DNA from: Bacteroidales bacterium
GTDB lineage: Bacteria > Bacteroidota > Bacteroidia > Bacteroidales > UBA932
DNA: 52,862 nucleotides
Assembly: GCA_017557535.1 (NCBI GenBank)
Contig: JAFYYM010000030.1
Location: 1-52,862 of the forward strand
Direction: 5' to 3'
Part shown: piece after piece, positions 15,520 to 24,245 of the stretch
Layout of the letters: the number at the start of each line of letters is the position of its first letter
Numbering within the stretch: the stretch's first letter is position 1
Made by a program: the position numbers and the translations under genes
Notes under the pieces: generated by a model
The model's input: the letters and a program-made list of their open reading frames with translations, nothing else
Database searches by the model: none
What the model was told of the DNA's origin: nothing

Positions 15520-16944
15520 TTATTTCCTCTTTGTTTTGGCTTCTGCCTTAGTGCTAGGAAAGAAGGAATACTGGTCATGAAGCTTTTTTAATATTCCCTT
15601 ATCGATTTGTTTTGCTCTTTGGAGGAATTGACTTGGATTAGTAAGACCTTCATCCTCTTTACCTGATTCGAAATAAAATTCCGTCATCCGGGCCGTCATC
15701 CCCAACTTGTCATTATCATCTGAAATCCACTGGACAACGAGGAATAGTGTCCGGCCAAGGTAATTATCTGCTTTCCATCTGATTCTCATAGTTGACCCTT
15801 CAAATGCTTTTCCAGTGACGAATTGAAGTAACGTCTTCATGTCAGTATCGTTATCTATAGAACCATATTCGGCGACCAAATTCATAAAACCTTTAAAATG
15901 CTCATAACCCTCAGGATTTTTGAGATCTTCTTCAACAGCCTTCACATGTTTCGTAATAAACTCAAATCTTGGCGGAATACCCACAGTCGTTCGATTATTA
16001 AAATCATCCCATGACGGCCATTCAAAATGATATTTCCCATCATCCTGCTTCTCATTCTGTATCATCGGCATCCCTTCTTCCGGCACTCCAGGTAAGGGTT
16101 CAAGTATAGAGGGTCCCGTATGAGCCTCTAGATACGTCTTGTAAAGATAGCGGAATACCTTCCCTTCTGGCCTTTTTACAATATTAGCAAACATCTCCAT
16201 TTCTCTGTCAGTAAAATAGTCATCGGGATAACTCTCCAAATCATTTTCGATATGATCTATCAGAATACTATAGATTTTACCAGCGATGTTAATTAAAACC
16301 TGACCTTTGTCACTTTTATCATTACTTAATGGTCTTTTATCGTTTAACTGTTTTGGTGATAGATTCAAGAGTTCCTTCATCTTGATACTATCCATATCAG
16401 ATACTACATCTTCCCAATCAGGCATCAAAGGCGGATCAACTATACCATACTCTTGACAGACATCAGAAATGAATCCCACGTCCCGTGTCTCTCCCATTGT
16501 TGAAATAAAATCCGTAATACTATTCTCTTCCAGAGAGGATTGCAATTTGACCAGGACATTATATGAGAATGAACAACTTCGGAAAATAGTTTCTCGTTTC
16601 TCAGGGCTAATTTGCCGAAGAGTTCCGAAAATTGTTTCAAGCGGCAATAATTTGTAACCAGTTTTCCGGAGAGATATCGTTCCCCAATCTGCCATTCTAT
16701 GAATCTGTACTTTAATCCGTTTCTCAAGGTTGAAGAATGGAAGAATGACACAATTCATGGCTTTCATTGACGAAATCGCGATATCATATTCATATGTAAG
16801 TGGCACATCGCTCTCACTCGCCTTTCTCTTTTCCTCCAATAAATAATTCAAAGGCGTATCCATTGAATGAACCGGCTTCGCCCATTCCTCAAGTGAATCA
16901 TAGTAATCGATAATCTCGTCAATAGTGTTGCCTCTCTCAATCAT
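15520..16944 (-). CDS. Hypothetical protein (474 aa), partner of XRE regulator
   Basis: I do not recognise this mostly helical, soluble protein. It starts 15 bp after the XRE gene and shares its promoter, so the two form an operon. Visible features are only a Lys-rich C-terminal tail (TKAEAKTKRK) and blocks such as EWPSWDDFNNRTTVGIPPRF near residue 310. No nuclease or kinase motif is evident. A regulator-plus-large-protein pair may be a toxin-antitoxin or defence pair, but the sequence itself does not show this. The base composition is visibly more A+T-rich than the SNF2 gene, as if acquired separately. Confidence 0.65.
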   Translation of the reverse strand: MIERGNTIDEIIDYYDSLEEWAKPVHSMDTPLNYLLEEKRKASESDVPLTYEYDIAISSMKAMNCVILPFFNLEKRIKVQIHRMADWGTISLRKTGYKLLPLETIFGTLRQISPEKRETIFRSCSFSYNVLVKLQSSLEENSITDFISTMGETRDVGFISDVCQEYGIVDPPLMPDWEDVVSDMDSIKMKELLNLSPKQLNDKRPLSNDKSDKGQVLINIAGKIYSILIDHIENDLESYPDDYFTDREMEMFANIVKRPEGKVFRYLYKTYLEAHTGPSILEPLPGVPEEGMPMIQNEKQDDGKYHFEWPSWDDFNNRTTVGIPPRFEFITKHVKAVEEDLKNPEGYEHFKGFMNLVAEYGSIDNDTDMKTLLQFVTGKAFEGSTMRIRWKADNYLGRTLFLVVQWISDDNDKLGMTARMTEFYFESGKEDEGLTNPSQFLQRAKQIDKGILKKLHDQYSFFPSTKAEAKTKRK

Positions 16945-16959
16945 AGTTCTATTCTTTGT

Positions 16960-17361
16960 TTATTCAGTTTTCTTACTTTCCAATAATGCCAGCAGACGCT
17001 CATTCTGTTCCCTCCAGTACCTAACCTCTTCCTTCAATCGCTCGTTCTCTTCCGTCAGACGCTTATTGTCGTAGATCAAAAGATGAAGGTCTCCATATGC
17101 TCCCATCACATTCGTATAGGTTGCAGGCGTCAGTTTTTCATCCTCTGACTTAGGTGTGTCCGGGACCAATGTGGACGTATCCCATCCCTGATCATTATCG
17201 AGAAGCAATTCAAGTTTATCCTGAGGAAGCTTTGCACTCCCCCTCTCTACTGCTGAAATGAAGGCTATTGAAGTACCCAAATACTCGGATATATCTCTCT
17301 GAAAGAGGTTATTGGCCTGCCTAAATGCCTTGATGTTCACCTTTGTTCCTAGGCGCTTCAT
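16960..17361 (-). CDS. XRE-family transcriptional regulator with coiled-coil tail
   Basis: The 133-aa protein has an N-terminal lambda-repressor-like helix-turn-helix (about residues 8-55: IKAFRQANNLFQRDISEYLGTSIAFISAVERGSAKLP) and a C-terminal coiled coil (about 95-130: NKRLTEENERLKEEVRYWREQNERL cut short here). The coiled coil fits dimerisation. It is led by a well-formed promoter at 17408-17439. It probably controls its own operon and possibly the CTATCA/TGATAG arrays nearby, though this was not tested. Confidence 0.85.
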   Translation of the reverse strand: MKRLGTKVNIKAFRQANNLFQRDISEYLGTSIAFISAVERGSAKLPQDKLELLLDNDQGWDTSTLVPDTPKSEDEKLTPATYTNVMGAYGDLHLLIYDNKRLTEENERLKEEVRYWREQNERLLALLESKKTE

Positions 17362-17407
17362 ATAGTTTATTTTATAATTGAATGTTCGGCTAAATTCCAG
17401 TTTAATG

Positions 17408-17439
17408 CAAATGTAGCAAAAGCTAGGGAAACAACCAAA
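17408..17439 (-). promoter_or_regulatory. Promoter of the XRE operon
   Basis: TTTG (17439-17436), 20 bp and TACATTTG (17415-17408) on the minus strand match the Bacteroidetes consensus. The leader to the start at 17361 is about 40 nt. Confidence 0.75.
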
Positions 17440-17460
17440 TCCTAGAACTCACATCTCCAG

Positions 17461-17493
17461 AAAAAAACGGCCGACCCTTAGCGAGCCGGCCGT
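17461..17493 (-). terminator. Terminator of the type I RM operon
   Basis: ACGGCCG (17467-17473) and CGGCCGT (17487-17493) form a 7-bp G+C stem, followed on the minus strand by seven T. It closes the long leftward operon that starts at hsdM. Confidence 0.8.
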
Positions 17494-17572
17494 CGGCAGA
17501 CGGGCCTGGGCGCCAACAAACTGACGCTGTATTTCTTTCACAAAGATAATAATTCGCTTAGAGAAGACAAAC

Positions 17573-17779
17573 TCAAATCATCAGCCGTATCCTCCCCTCC
17601 GATTTGCAGAACGTTTCCGGATGCGATAAAACCACCGCCCATATCTGCTTCTCAGAAACCGGCTCCTTGTCCCAGCGTGTATAAAGGCCACGCTCGTTGA
17701 TTTCACGGGCGATTTGGTCAGTCTTCATGCCTTGATTTGAAGAGGCAAGGATGTATACGATGGCTTCTTCAAGTTTCAT
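17573..17779 (-). CDS. HARE-HTH-like small winged-helix protein
   Basis: The 68-aa protein resembles the HARE-HTH domain (HB1/ASXL/restriction endonuclease helix-turn-helix): an opening helix LEEAIVYILASS, MKTDQIAREINERGLY as recognition segment, then SEKQIWAVVLSHPETF and a short beta hairpin with RIRL. Such domains often sit in modification-linked DNA-binding proteins. It begins directly after the stop of the PD-(D/E)XK gene (no gap), so translation is coupled and it may be the DNA-binding subunit of that nuclease. Confidence 0.65.
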   Translation of the reverse strand: MKLEEAIVYILASSNQGMKTDQIAREINERGLYTRWDKEPVSEKQIWAVVLSHPETFCKSEGRIRLMI

Positions 17780-19003
17780 TCAGAGTGTTGGTTGTAGGGT
17801 GAGGGTTCTATAGGTAGCTACTATATCATCTGCCATTACACCCAAAAGATCTTCAACTATCAGATTAAGATCCTTCTTATAATTCACATACCGATAGACA
17901 TAAGCGTCATCGTATTGATTATATGGCCCGGCTTTTTCTTGATCATCGCATTCGTGGGGGGCTTTGTCAAGAATCTTATTCAAAAACCGGCTTGCTCTTT
18001 GGTCATTCATATGCCTCTTCCACATTTTATCAAGCATTTCTCTCGTGTCTTTCCCGGTCTCCTTCTTTCTCGGATTTATACCATGCCGATACTGTTCACC
18101 CTGGATAACGACTTCATAGATATCTCCAGCACCATCCCATATAAGTGCTCCTATTTGTCCAACAGCATTAAAGATATTCACATTTAAATATACACCGGCT
18201 TTGTTTATGTACGCTCCATTCTCATCTTCTTTGCGAATACATTCAGCGGCAAGGATTCTAACAGGAACGTTGTTCTCGTTATTCTCAAGCAGAGTTTTTA
18301 ATCTCAACATAAAACTCGTACAACGGAGCTTGATATATATGTCATGCATGCGTTCTCCCACAAAAGCATTAACATCCTGAAAAAGGAATTCATTGTCAAG
18401 GTCAACAAGAATCGATTCTGCCAACTCATGTAGTTTGCCGATGAATTCACAATAATCAGCTATGTATACTTTATAGTTGAAGCCATCCTTCGTTTCTGGC
18501 CAACTCTGTTTTTCAATTGCAGCCTTGAGTGAATTATAATGAACAATTTCCCATGGCTTTAAAACGGAAGGGCTATCTGGGAAAACCGTAGCCAACGAAA
18601 GAAGTAAGTATCGAGGACTGCTTTTTGTTTCTTCTTTTTTCTTTTTTGTATTAAGTTCGTCAATCGTTGCCCTATACCTAGACAGTTGCCCTTTTTCAGG
18701 AATACTCTTGACCTTATTCTCCAAAATAAGGTCATAGATAATACAATTCTTATATTTATGAAAGATACAAATGTCGAAATGCTCCTTTTCACGGCTTAAA
18801 ACATACTCCTTCGGATCTAATGGCAAAAAGCTATCATCATTTAGCAATTGTCTAATCATCTTAATAAAAGAAGAACGATCCAAACGCCACAATAGTTCCA
18901 GAAAGTTGCTATGGAACAATTCCTTTGAACCTAAAGAGAGTCTGAAGATTGGCATTTTACCAAGGTCCTTCAGAAGAGTTTCAGAATGTGTCAAAGCCGT
19001 CAT
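17780..19003 (-). CDS. PD-(D/E)XK nuclease family protein
   Basis: The N-terminal 130 residues fit the PDDEXK_4 nuclease group: SNFLELLWRL, then EKEHFDICIF with the catalytic Asp near residue 74, and DLILENKVKS (ENK as the D/E-x-K end) near 92-101, followed by QLSRYRATID. The C-terminal part is unassigned. It lies in the same operon as, and downstream of, hsdR, and next to a HARE-HTH protein. It could be a second nuclease of a composite defence locus. Activity rests on motif reading only. Confidence 0.7.
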   Translation of the reverse strand: MTALTHSETLLKDLGKMPIFRLSLGSKELFHSNFLELLWRLDRSSFIKMIRQLLNDDSFLPLDPKEYVLSREKEHFDICIFHKYKNCIIYDLILENKVKSIPEKGQLSRYRATIDELNTKKKKEETKSSPRYLLLSLATVFPDSPSVLKPWEIVHYNSLKAAIEKQSWPETKDGFNYKVYIADYCEFIGKLHELAESILVDLDNEFLFQDVNAFVGERMHDIYIKLRCTSFMLRLKTLLENNENNVPVRILAAECIRKEDENGAYINKAGVYLNVNIFNAVGQIGALIWDGAGDIYEVVIQGEQYRHGINPRKKETGKDTREMLDKMWKRHMNDQRASRFLNKILDKAPHECDDQEKAGPYNQYDDAYVYRYVNYKKDLNLIVEDLLGVMADDIVATYRTLTLQPTL

Positions 19004-19039
19004 TATGTGTTATGCAATTTAAGGAATCCTTCGTTACCA

Positions 19040-19618
19040 TTAAAAGATTGAAAGAATACGTATAACCAATGATTCAATGTGGTCCATCAGCCAACAATCA
19101 AACACTAAAACATCTAAAAGGATAACGCCCCAAAACAAAACAAAAGCAATGAGATAGACCACATATTCATTCTTTTCAGTAATCCTTTTCCAGAATCCTT
19201 TTGAACTCGCTTCTTCGGAAACAGAAGGGATAGATGCCACAGGAGACCTCCGATTTATCCCTTTACGTCCGGGAATGAGATAGGCTTCAAACAACTCCGG
19301 CTCTTTATCAATGACATTCTCTTTAAAGAAAACTGCCATTTGACGTAACACGGCGAGGAGATAGCCCCTTTCAGGGACAGGAATCCACTTTGTATTCTCA
19401 TCATCAAAGGAGACAAATATGCCATAACCTGTAATCTTAGCCCTAAGCCCTTTATTCGCCTTTATCTCCTTTGTATACTCGGCACGTATTGCTCTTTCTC
19501 TTTCATCACCATTTTCAAACATCTCGGTAATCCCCACAAGCGAGGTGTCTGTCAAATCAAGGATTCGATAGACATCTTCCTCGGAGGATAGGATTAGTTT
19601 GAACTGATGATTCTCCAT
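19040..19618 (-). CDS. Hypothetical protein with C-terminal transmembrane helix
   Basis: The 192-aa protein has a soluble alpha/beta N-terminal region of about 145 residues and one strongly hydrophobic stretch near residues 152-175 (VVYLIAFVLFWGVILLDVLVF), then a shorter one at the end. It is probably membrane-anchored. I recognise no family. It follows the type I RM operon in the same direction, with 25 bp to the preceding gene, which suggests linked expression. Confidence 0.6.
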   Translation of the reverse strand: MENHQFKLILSSEEDVYRILDLTDTSLVGITEMFENGDERERAIRAEYTKEIKANKGLRAKITGYGIFVSFDDENTKWIPVPERGYLLAVLRQMAVFFKENVIDKEPELFEAYLIPGRKGINRRSPVASIPSVSEEASSKGFWKRITEKNEYVVYLIAFVLFWGVILLDVLVFDCWLMDHIESLVIRILSIF

Positions 19619-19643
19619 GCGAATGATTCATTCTATTGTGTAC

Positions 19644-19967
19644 CTATCCCTGAAGATACGTTTCCTGATACCATTTCCGGAAACTCGCCCCTCCAATCTC
19701 CACGTACCCACCTCTATAGTACCGATTGAAAAGGAGGGCTTTCAGGGAAACCGGCACTCCATCATCCGTTGAGAAATCAGACATTCCGTAGGCATTGTAC
19801 TCATCGATATCCAGCTGATGATCCTCGCCCTCCATATTGAACTCCACCCACCTCTTCTCATAAAACCAGATACCCTCTCCCGCCGGCAACTGCTTGATAC
19901 TTTCGGGACAGGTCTCCTCGCCGTGATAATAGCGGCAGTACTGAATATACTTCTCGGCGTCGTTCAT
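19644..19967 (-). CDS. Hypothetical small protein in hsd operon (107 aa)
   Basis: I chose the ATG at 19967, 1 bp after the hsdR stop, because the longer frame (start at 20003) would overlap hsdR. The protein is acidic and aromatic (YCRYYHGEETCPESIKQLP, WVEFNMEGEDHQLDIDEY) and has no known motif. Tight spacing suggests translational coupling with HsdR, so it might be a small accessory protein of this system, which the standard type I set lacks. Confidence 0.6.
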   Translation of the reverse strand: MNDAEKYIQYCRYYHGEETCPESIKQLPAGEGIWFYEKRWVEFNMEGEDHQLDIDEYNAYGMSDFSTDDGVPVSLKALLFNRYYRGGYVEIGGASFRKWYQETYLQG

Positions 19968-19968
19968 T

Positions 19969-22900
19969 TTAGCTTGCTTCACTATAGTCCGCCCACTGCT
20001 CACATTGTGCTAAGACGATTTCCATTGCATTCTGGGCTTCCTCCGGCGGATAATGATACTTCTTAAGGAGCCTTTTGACCATCTTTCTCATATCAGCCCT
20101 GGCGGATTCCTTCATCTGCCAGTCGATGGTCCGGTTCTTCCTAAGTTGCTCAGTAAGCTCCCTCGTCAAGTTCACCAGCTCGTCGTTCTCGTAAGCATCA
20201 CGAACAGCCTGTGGCTTGGTGAGGGCATCATAGAAAGCCTTTTCTTCCGTGGTAAGCCCAAGTTCATTTCCTTCCTCTTCGCTTTTCTTGATTTCCTGGG
20301 CTAGCTTTATCAACTCCTGAATAACCTCCTCGTTAGTCAGCATCCCCTTCAGATAACTGGACAGGGCATTGTTGAACATCTCGGAGAACTTCTCGCTCTG
20401 AACAACATTCGTCCGTTTATAGGCGCTGACCTTCTCCTTGATTAGATTTTTCAGTAGCTCGATGGCAACATTCTTCTCTTCCATCTTCTTAAGCTCTTCC
20501 AGGAAGGCTGGATCACTGAGAGAGAATTCTTTGTTGGCATCTGCAAATAGGTTGATGACACCTTCGCTCCGGACGCTCTGTTTAAGCAACTCGGAGATTC
20601 TGGCACTTATCTCCGCCATCTTCGCTTTCCCATTGCCGGTAATCCTCAGTATCATAATCCGGACAGTTTCAAAATAGGAAGCATACCACCTCTCTTCCTC
20701 GGATACTATGCTTCGACAGAGGGAATATGCATTTCTTAACAGCAGGGCCTCTTTCTTGAAACTAGCCAGGACCTCTTCTTTTCCGACCGCAAGCAGGAAA
20801 TTCACACCGCCCTTAATAAGCAGAGCCCTTTCGTGGTCGCCAACATGCTGGAAGCCCTTGTAATCAAACCCATGCATCAGATCATCACATATCTCCAGCT
20901 TTTCCCGGAACTTCACGTAGGCCGTTTTCTTGATGTCCATATCACCGAACTGGCTCCTATCATGGTCGGTATAGTCCCTCATGGCATTCTTCAAAGCCTG
21001 AGCGATACCCACGTAATCAATGACCAAGCCTCCGCTCTTGCCTTTGAACACCCGGTTAACCCGTGCTATGGCCTGCATCAAGTTGTGCCCGTTCATCGGC
21101 TTGAAGACATACATCGTGGCAAGGGAGGGGACATCAAATCCAGTAAGCCACATATCCACGACAATGGCTATCTTCATCGGGTCTGTGTCATCCTTGAACT
21201 TCTTGCCGAGTTCTCGTTTGGTTAATTTATTGCCGATGATACGATACCATTCCTCTGGATCATTGTTCCCCGAGGTCATAACCACCTTCACCTTTTCGGT
21301 CCAGTCGGGACGAAGTTCCAGCATCTTCTTATAGATCTTGATGGCTATAGGTCTGCTATATGCGACAACCATCGCCTTGCCGGTTAGCTCATACTGGCGA
21401 TTCTCCTCGTAGTGTTTGATAATATCACGAACGAGGGAATCTATTGTGGAGTCGGCACCCAGGAGGGCATCGATATGGGCAAACTTATGCTTGCTTCTGC
21501 TAATCTGCTCTTCGGTCGCACCTTCGGCTGCCAGGAGGTCATACTGCTCGTCAATCTGTTTCAGAATCTCAGGGTCAAGATTCAGATTCACGACACGGCT
21601 CTCATAGTAGACGGGAACGGTGGCCTTGTCCAAGACAGACTGGGTCATGTCGTAGATGTTGATATAATCTCCGAAGACCTCTCGGGTGTTCCTGTCCCTT
21701 TGCTCGATAGGGGTGCCGGTAAAGCCGATGAAACTGGCATGAGGCAGCGACTTTCGGATGATGCCGGCGGTTCCCAACTTGACCTCGCCGGTTTCAGGAT
21801 CTACCCTCTCATCAAGGCCATACTGACCACGGTGAGCCTCATCACACATCACGATTATATTGCTCCGTTCAGAAAGCGGCTCATCACTTTCCTCAAACTT
21901 TTGCATTGTCGTGAAGATGATGCCATTCGCTTCCCGACCAATCAGGAGTTCTTTCAGATTCTCTCTACTGGAAGCCTGAACGGGTTTCTGTCGGAGGAAG
22001 TGCTCACACCTGGAGAACTGACCATAAAGCTGATCATCAAGGTCATTTCGATCGGTGATTACTACGATGGTAGGTTGCTTGATGCTTCGCTGAAGGAGGT
22101 GGGCATAGAAAACCATGGACAGAGATTTCCCACTTCCCGTCGTATGCCAGAATACACCAATCCTTCCGTCCTCTTGGACTGCTTTTTCTGTTCTTTCGAT
22201 TGCTGCCGAGACGGCGAAATACTGATGATAGCCAGCCAGGATCTTTCCTGTCCGGTCTTCACCCTTATCGAAGCAGATGAAGTTATGAATCAGATTCAGC
22301 AGCCTCTCTTTCTTGAACATCCCCTCAAAGAAAGTATCGTAATCAACCACCTCAACGGCCTCATACTTTCCATCAACGGATTTCCACTGAAGGAATCTGT
22401 CCTCATTGCTAGTAATCGTCCCCGCCTTACTCTCCGACATGTCGCTCATCACACAGAATGCATTGTAGACGAACAAGGATTCAATCTCATGCATGTAGTT
22501 TCTAAGTTGGCGATAGGCGGCAGATGCATCCGTTTCTTCCCTTGACGGAGACTTCAGTTCCATCACCACCAGAGGGAGGCCGTTAATGAAGACAATCAGG
22601 TCAGCCCTCTTTTCGCTCTTTTCGATGAAGGTCCACTGATTGATGATTTGGAACGTATTCCTATGGGGATTGTCATAGTCGACAAGATAGACGATATCAT
22701 GTTTTTCCTCTCCATCGTAATAGGAAACCTCGACACCATTTTGGAGATAATCCATGAACACCTCATTCTTCTGGACAAGTGAGCCAGTATCGATATTCTT
22801 CAGCTTGGTGATGGCTTCCTCAACGGCCTGGTGGGGTTTGCCAAAGTTAATGGCCGAGACACTATCCCTAAGCTGAGCCTCATAGAAAGGAACATAGTAA

Positions 22901-23004
22901 TCCCTCTCTACATCCGGTCCATAGAGATATTCATAGCCGAGTTTGTCCCTGAATAAGTCAATCAGAGCTTTCTCGTAGCTGCTTTCATTATAAAGAGCGA
23001 TCAT
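19969..23004 (-). CDS. hsdR: Type I restriction endonuclease subunit R
   Basis: The 1011-aa motor and nuclease subunit cleaves unmodified DNA far from the recognition site after ATP-driven translocation. The N-terminal PD-(D/E)XK nuclease has Asp135 and the ELK pair Glu149/Lys151 (LIVFINGLPLVVMELKSP). The SF2 motor shows HTTGSGKS (Walker A near 287-294), DEAH (388-391), GFTGTP and QAIARVNRVFKGK (motif VI). The C-terminal helical region contacts the methylase complex. The start at 23004 lies 4 bp after the hsdS stop; an earlier ATG would overlap hsdS. Confidence 0.95.
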   Translation of the reverse strand: MIALYNESSYEKALIDLFRDKLGYEYLYGPDVERDYYVPFYEAQLRDSVSAINFGKPHQAVEEAITKLKNIDTGSLVQKNEVFMDYLQNGVEVSYYDGEEKHDIVYLVDYDNPHRNTFQIINQWTFIEKSEKRADLIVFINGLPLVVMELKSPSREETDASAAYRQLRNYMHEIESLFVYNAFCVMSDMSESKAGTITSNEDRFLQWKSVDGKYEAVEVVDYDTFFEGMFKKERLLNLIHNFICFDKGEDRTGKILAGYHQYFAVSAAIERTEKAVQEDGRIGVFWHTTGSGKSLSMVFYAHLLQRSIKQPTIVVITDRNDLDDQLYGQFSRCEHFLRQKPVQASSRENLKELLIGREANGIIFTTMQKFEESDEPLSERSNIIVMCDEAHRGQYGLDERVDPETGEVKLGTAGIIRKSLPHASFIGFTGTPIEQRDRNTREVFGDYINIYDMTQSVLDKATVPVYYESRVVNLNLDPEILKQIDEQYDLLAAEGATEEQISRSKHKFAHIDALLGADSTIDSLVRDIIKHYEENRQYELTGKAMVVAYSRPIAIKIYKKMLELRPDWTEKVKVVMTSGNNDPEEWYRIIGNKLTKRELGKKFKDDTDPMKIAIVVDMWLTGFDVPSLATMYVFKPMNGHNLMQAIARVNRVFKGKSGGLVIDYVGIAQALKNAMRDYTDHDRSQFGDMDIKKTAYVKFREKLEICDDLMHGFDYKGFQHVGDHERALLIKGGVNFLLAVGKEEVLASFKKEALLLRNAYSLCRSIVSEEERWYASYFETVRIMILRITGNGKAKMAEISARISELLKQSVRSEGVINLFADANKEFSLSDPAFLEELKKMEEKNVAIELLKNLIKEKVSAYKRTNVVQSEKFSEMFNNALSSYLKGMLTNEEVIQELIKLAQEIKKSEEEGNELGLTTEEKAFYDALTKPQAVRDAYENDELVNLTRELTEQLRKNRTIDWQMKESARADMRKMVKRLLKKYHYPPEEAQNAMEIVLAQCEQWADYSEAS

Positions 23005-23008
23005 AATA

Positions 23009-24229
23009 CTAGACGGATATCTCACCAGACATAAGTTTTGGAAGGAGGGAATCCCGCAGAATAGAAAGATATTTTGACTCTGCCTCTAGGCTTTCTTGCA
23101 TTTGGAAAAAGGGCTTTTCTAATTCTTCAAATGACTGCAGAATCTCAACTGGAGGAATAATCGTGTGTAACGACTTCATTAGGGCCCCGGAAGCTTCTTT
23201 GAAAGTCGATCCTGTTGCTTTAGCAATAATAGTTTTAGTATTCAATTTTAAGAAGAAATACAAAAAAGCTGTTCCTGCCATTTGGGGAACTGCGGATTTA
23301 AAGCCCTGGTTGGTACAGACGTTATTCTTTGCTATAGATATATAGCCTATTGGTGCTCGTGAGCTAAACAAGATAGATCCTCTCGGGATTAACTTAGCCC
23401 CACTATTCTTGTAACCTAATTCGGTGATATCATTCTCTCCTCTAGCTGTAAACTTGGCATTAGTATTCGATAAATCTTTTGGTGTTAACCATGCTATTCC
23501 CTCTTTGCAATAATAATCAATACAACTTTTTGAGGGTGTCCCACCTCCAACTATTTCACAAATCTCATCTAGAGATCCAACTCTCCATTTACAAGGAATC
23601 CTTCCAAGTTCGGAATCCATAAAGTCTCCATCCTGAAACTGCTCAAAGTTAACGAACCAACGTTTAAATATCGCCTGAGCTTGTTCTTCCAAATTCCTAA
23701 TAATACGATTGTTAAGCTCAATCTTATCGTCCAAAGATTTGAGGATGGATACTATCTTTTTTTGGACATCTAGTCGTGGAATACGAATGTTTATTGATTT
23801 TAGTATTCTCCCAGAAAGGCTACCACGAGTACTAGTCCCGTCGGAAAGTAGACGGAACTCTTCATATCGACCATCCAAATTATAGTATAAAAAAAGAGGA
23901 TCTAGCAACGCTGGATTAGCTTCTAAGGCGATGACTGATTGGTTAATATATGTGTCGACCTTCAAATAACTAACTTGTCCCCTTGTACGTCCTTGTCCCG
24001 CAGTGGCGACTACGGTTGAATCTTTTTTGGCTAGACGAGTAGAACTATTCTCGACAGCTATAGGAGTTATTCTCTTCTTGGTATCGTAAATAAACCTTTG
24101 AGATGTTTCGCCAGAGGATAACCAAAGAAGTTCACCTCCCCAATATTCGGGATTCATAGAAGAGGGCGTTCCTCCACTAAAGATATCGTTGCAAACGTCG
24201 CCTAGACTATATGTTTTCCAGTCCTCCAT
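23009..24229 (-). CDS. hsdS: Type I restriction-modification specificity subunit S
   Basis: The 406-aa protein has the two half-structures expected: TRD1 (about 1-150) with conserved opening WKTYSLGDVCNDIFSGGTPS and helical spacer (about 155-195, KKIVSILKSLDDKIELNNRI), then TRD2 (about 210-360, WRVGSLDEICEIVGGGTPS) and a final helix with LLPKLMSGEISV. Each TRD reads half of a bipartite site; the site cannot be predicted here. The TRD1 region is more A+T-rich than hsdM or hsdR, as is common after domain exchange. No second hsdS copy or inverted repeat for shuffling was seen. Confidence 0.93.
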   Translation of the reverse strand: MEDWKTYSLGDVCNDIFSGGTPSSMNPEYWGGELLWLSSGETSQRFIYDTKKRITPIAVENSSTRLAKKDSTVVATAGQGRTRGQVSYLKVDTYINQSVIALEANPALLDPLFLYYNLDGRYEEFRLLSDGTSTRGSLSGRILKSINIRIPRLDVQKKIVSILKSLDDKIELNNRIIRNLEEQAQAIFKRWFVNFEQFQDGDFMDSELGRIPCKWRVGSLDEICEIVGGGTPSKSCIDYYCKEGIAWLTPKDLSNTNAKFTARGENDITELGYKNSGAKLIPRGSILFSSRAPIGYISIAKNNVCTNQGFKSAVPQMAGTAFLYFFLKLNTKTIIAKATGSTFKEASGALMKSLHTIIPPVEILQSFEELEKPFFQMQESLEAESKYLSILRDSLLPKLMSGEISV

Positions 24230-24245
24230 AAACGCCCCAATAAAA

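Noticed and set aside
23009-24229. Phase-variable hsdS shuffled by the nearby recombinases.
   Set aside because: Only one hsdS copy is present, and no partial copies or inverted repeats were seen around it.
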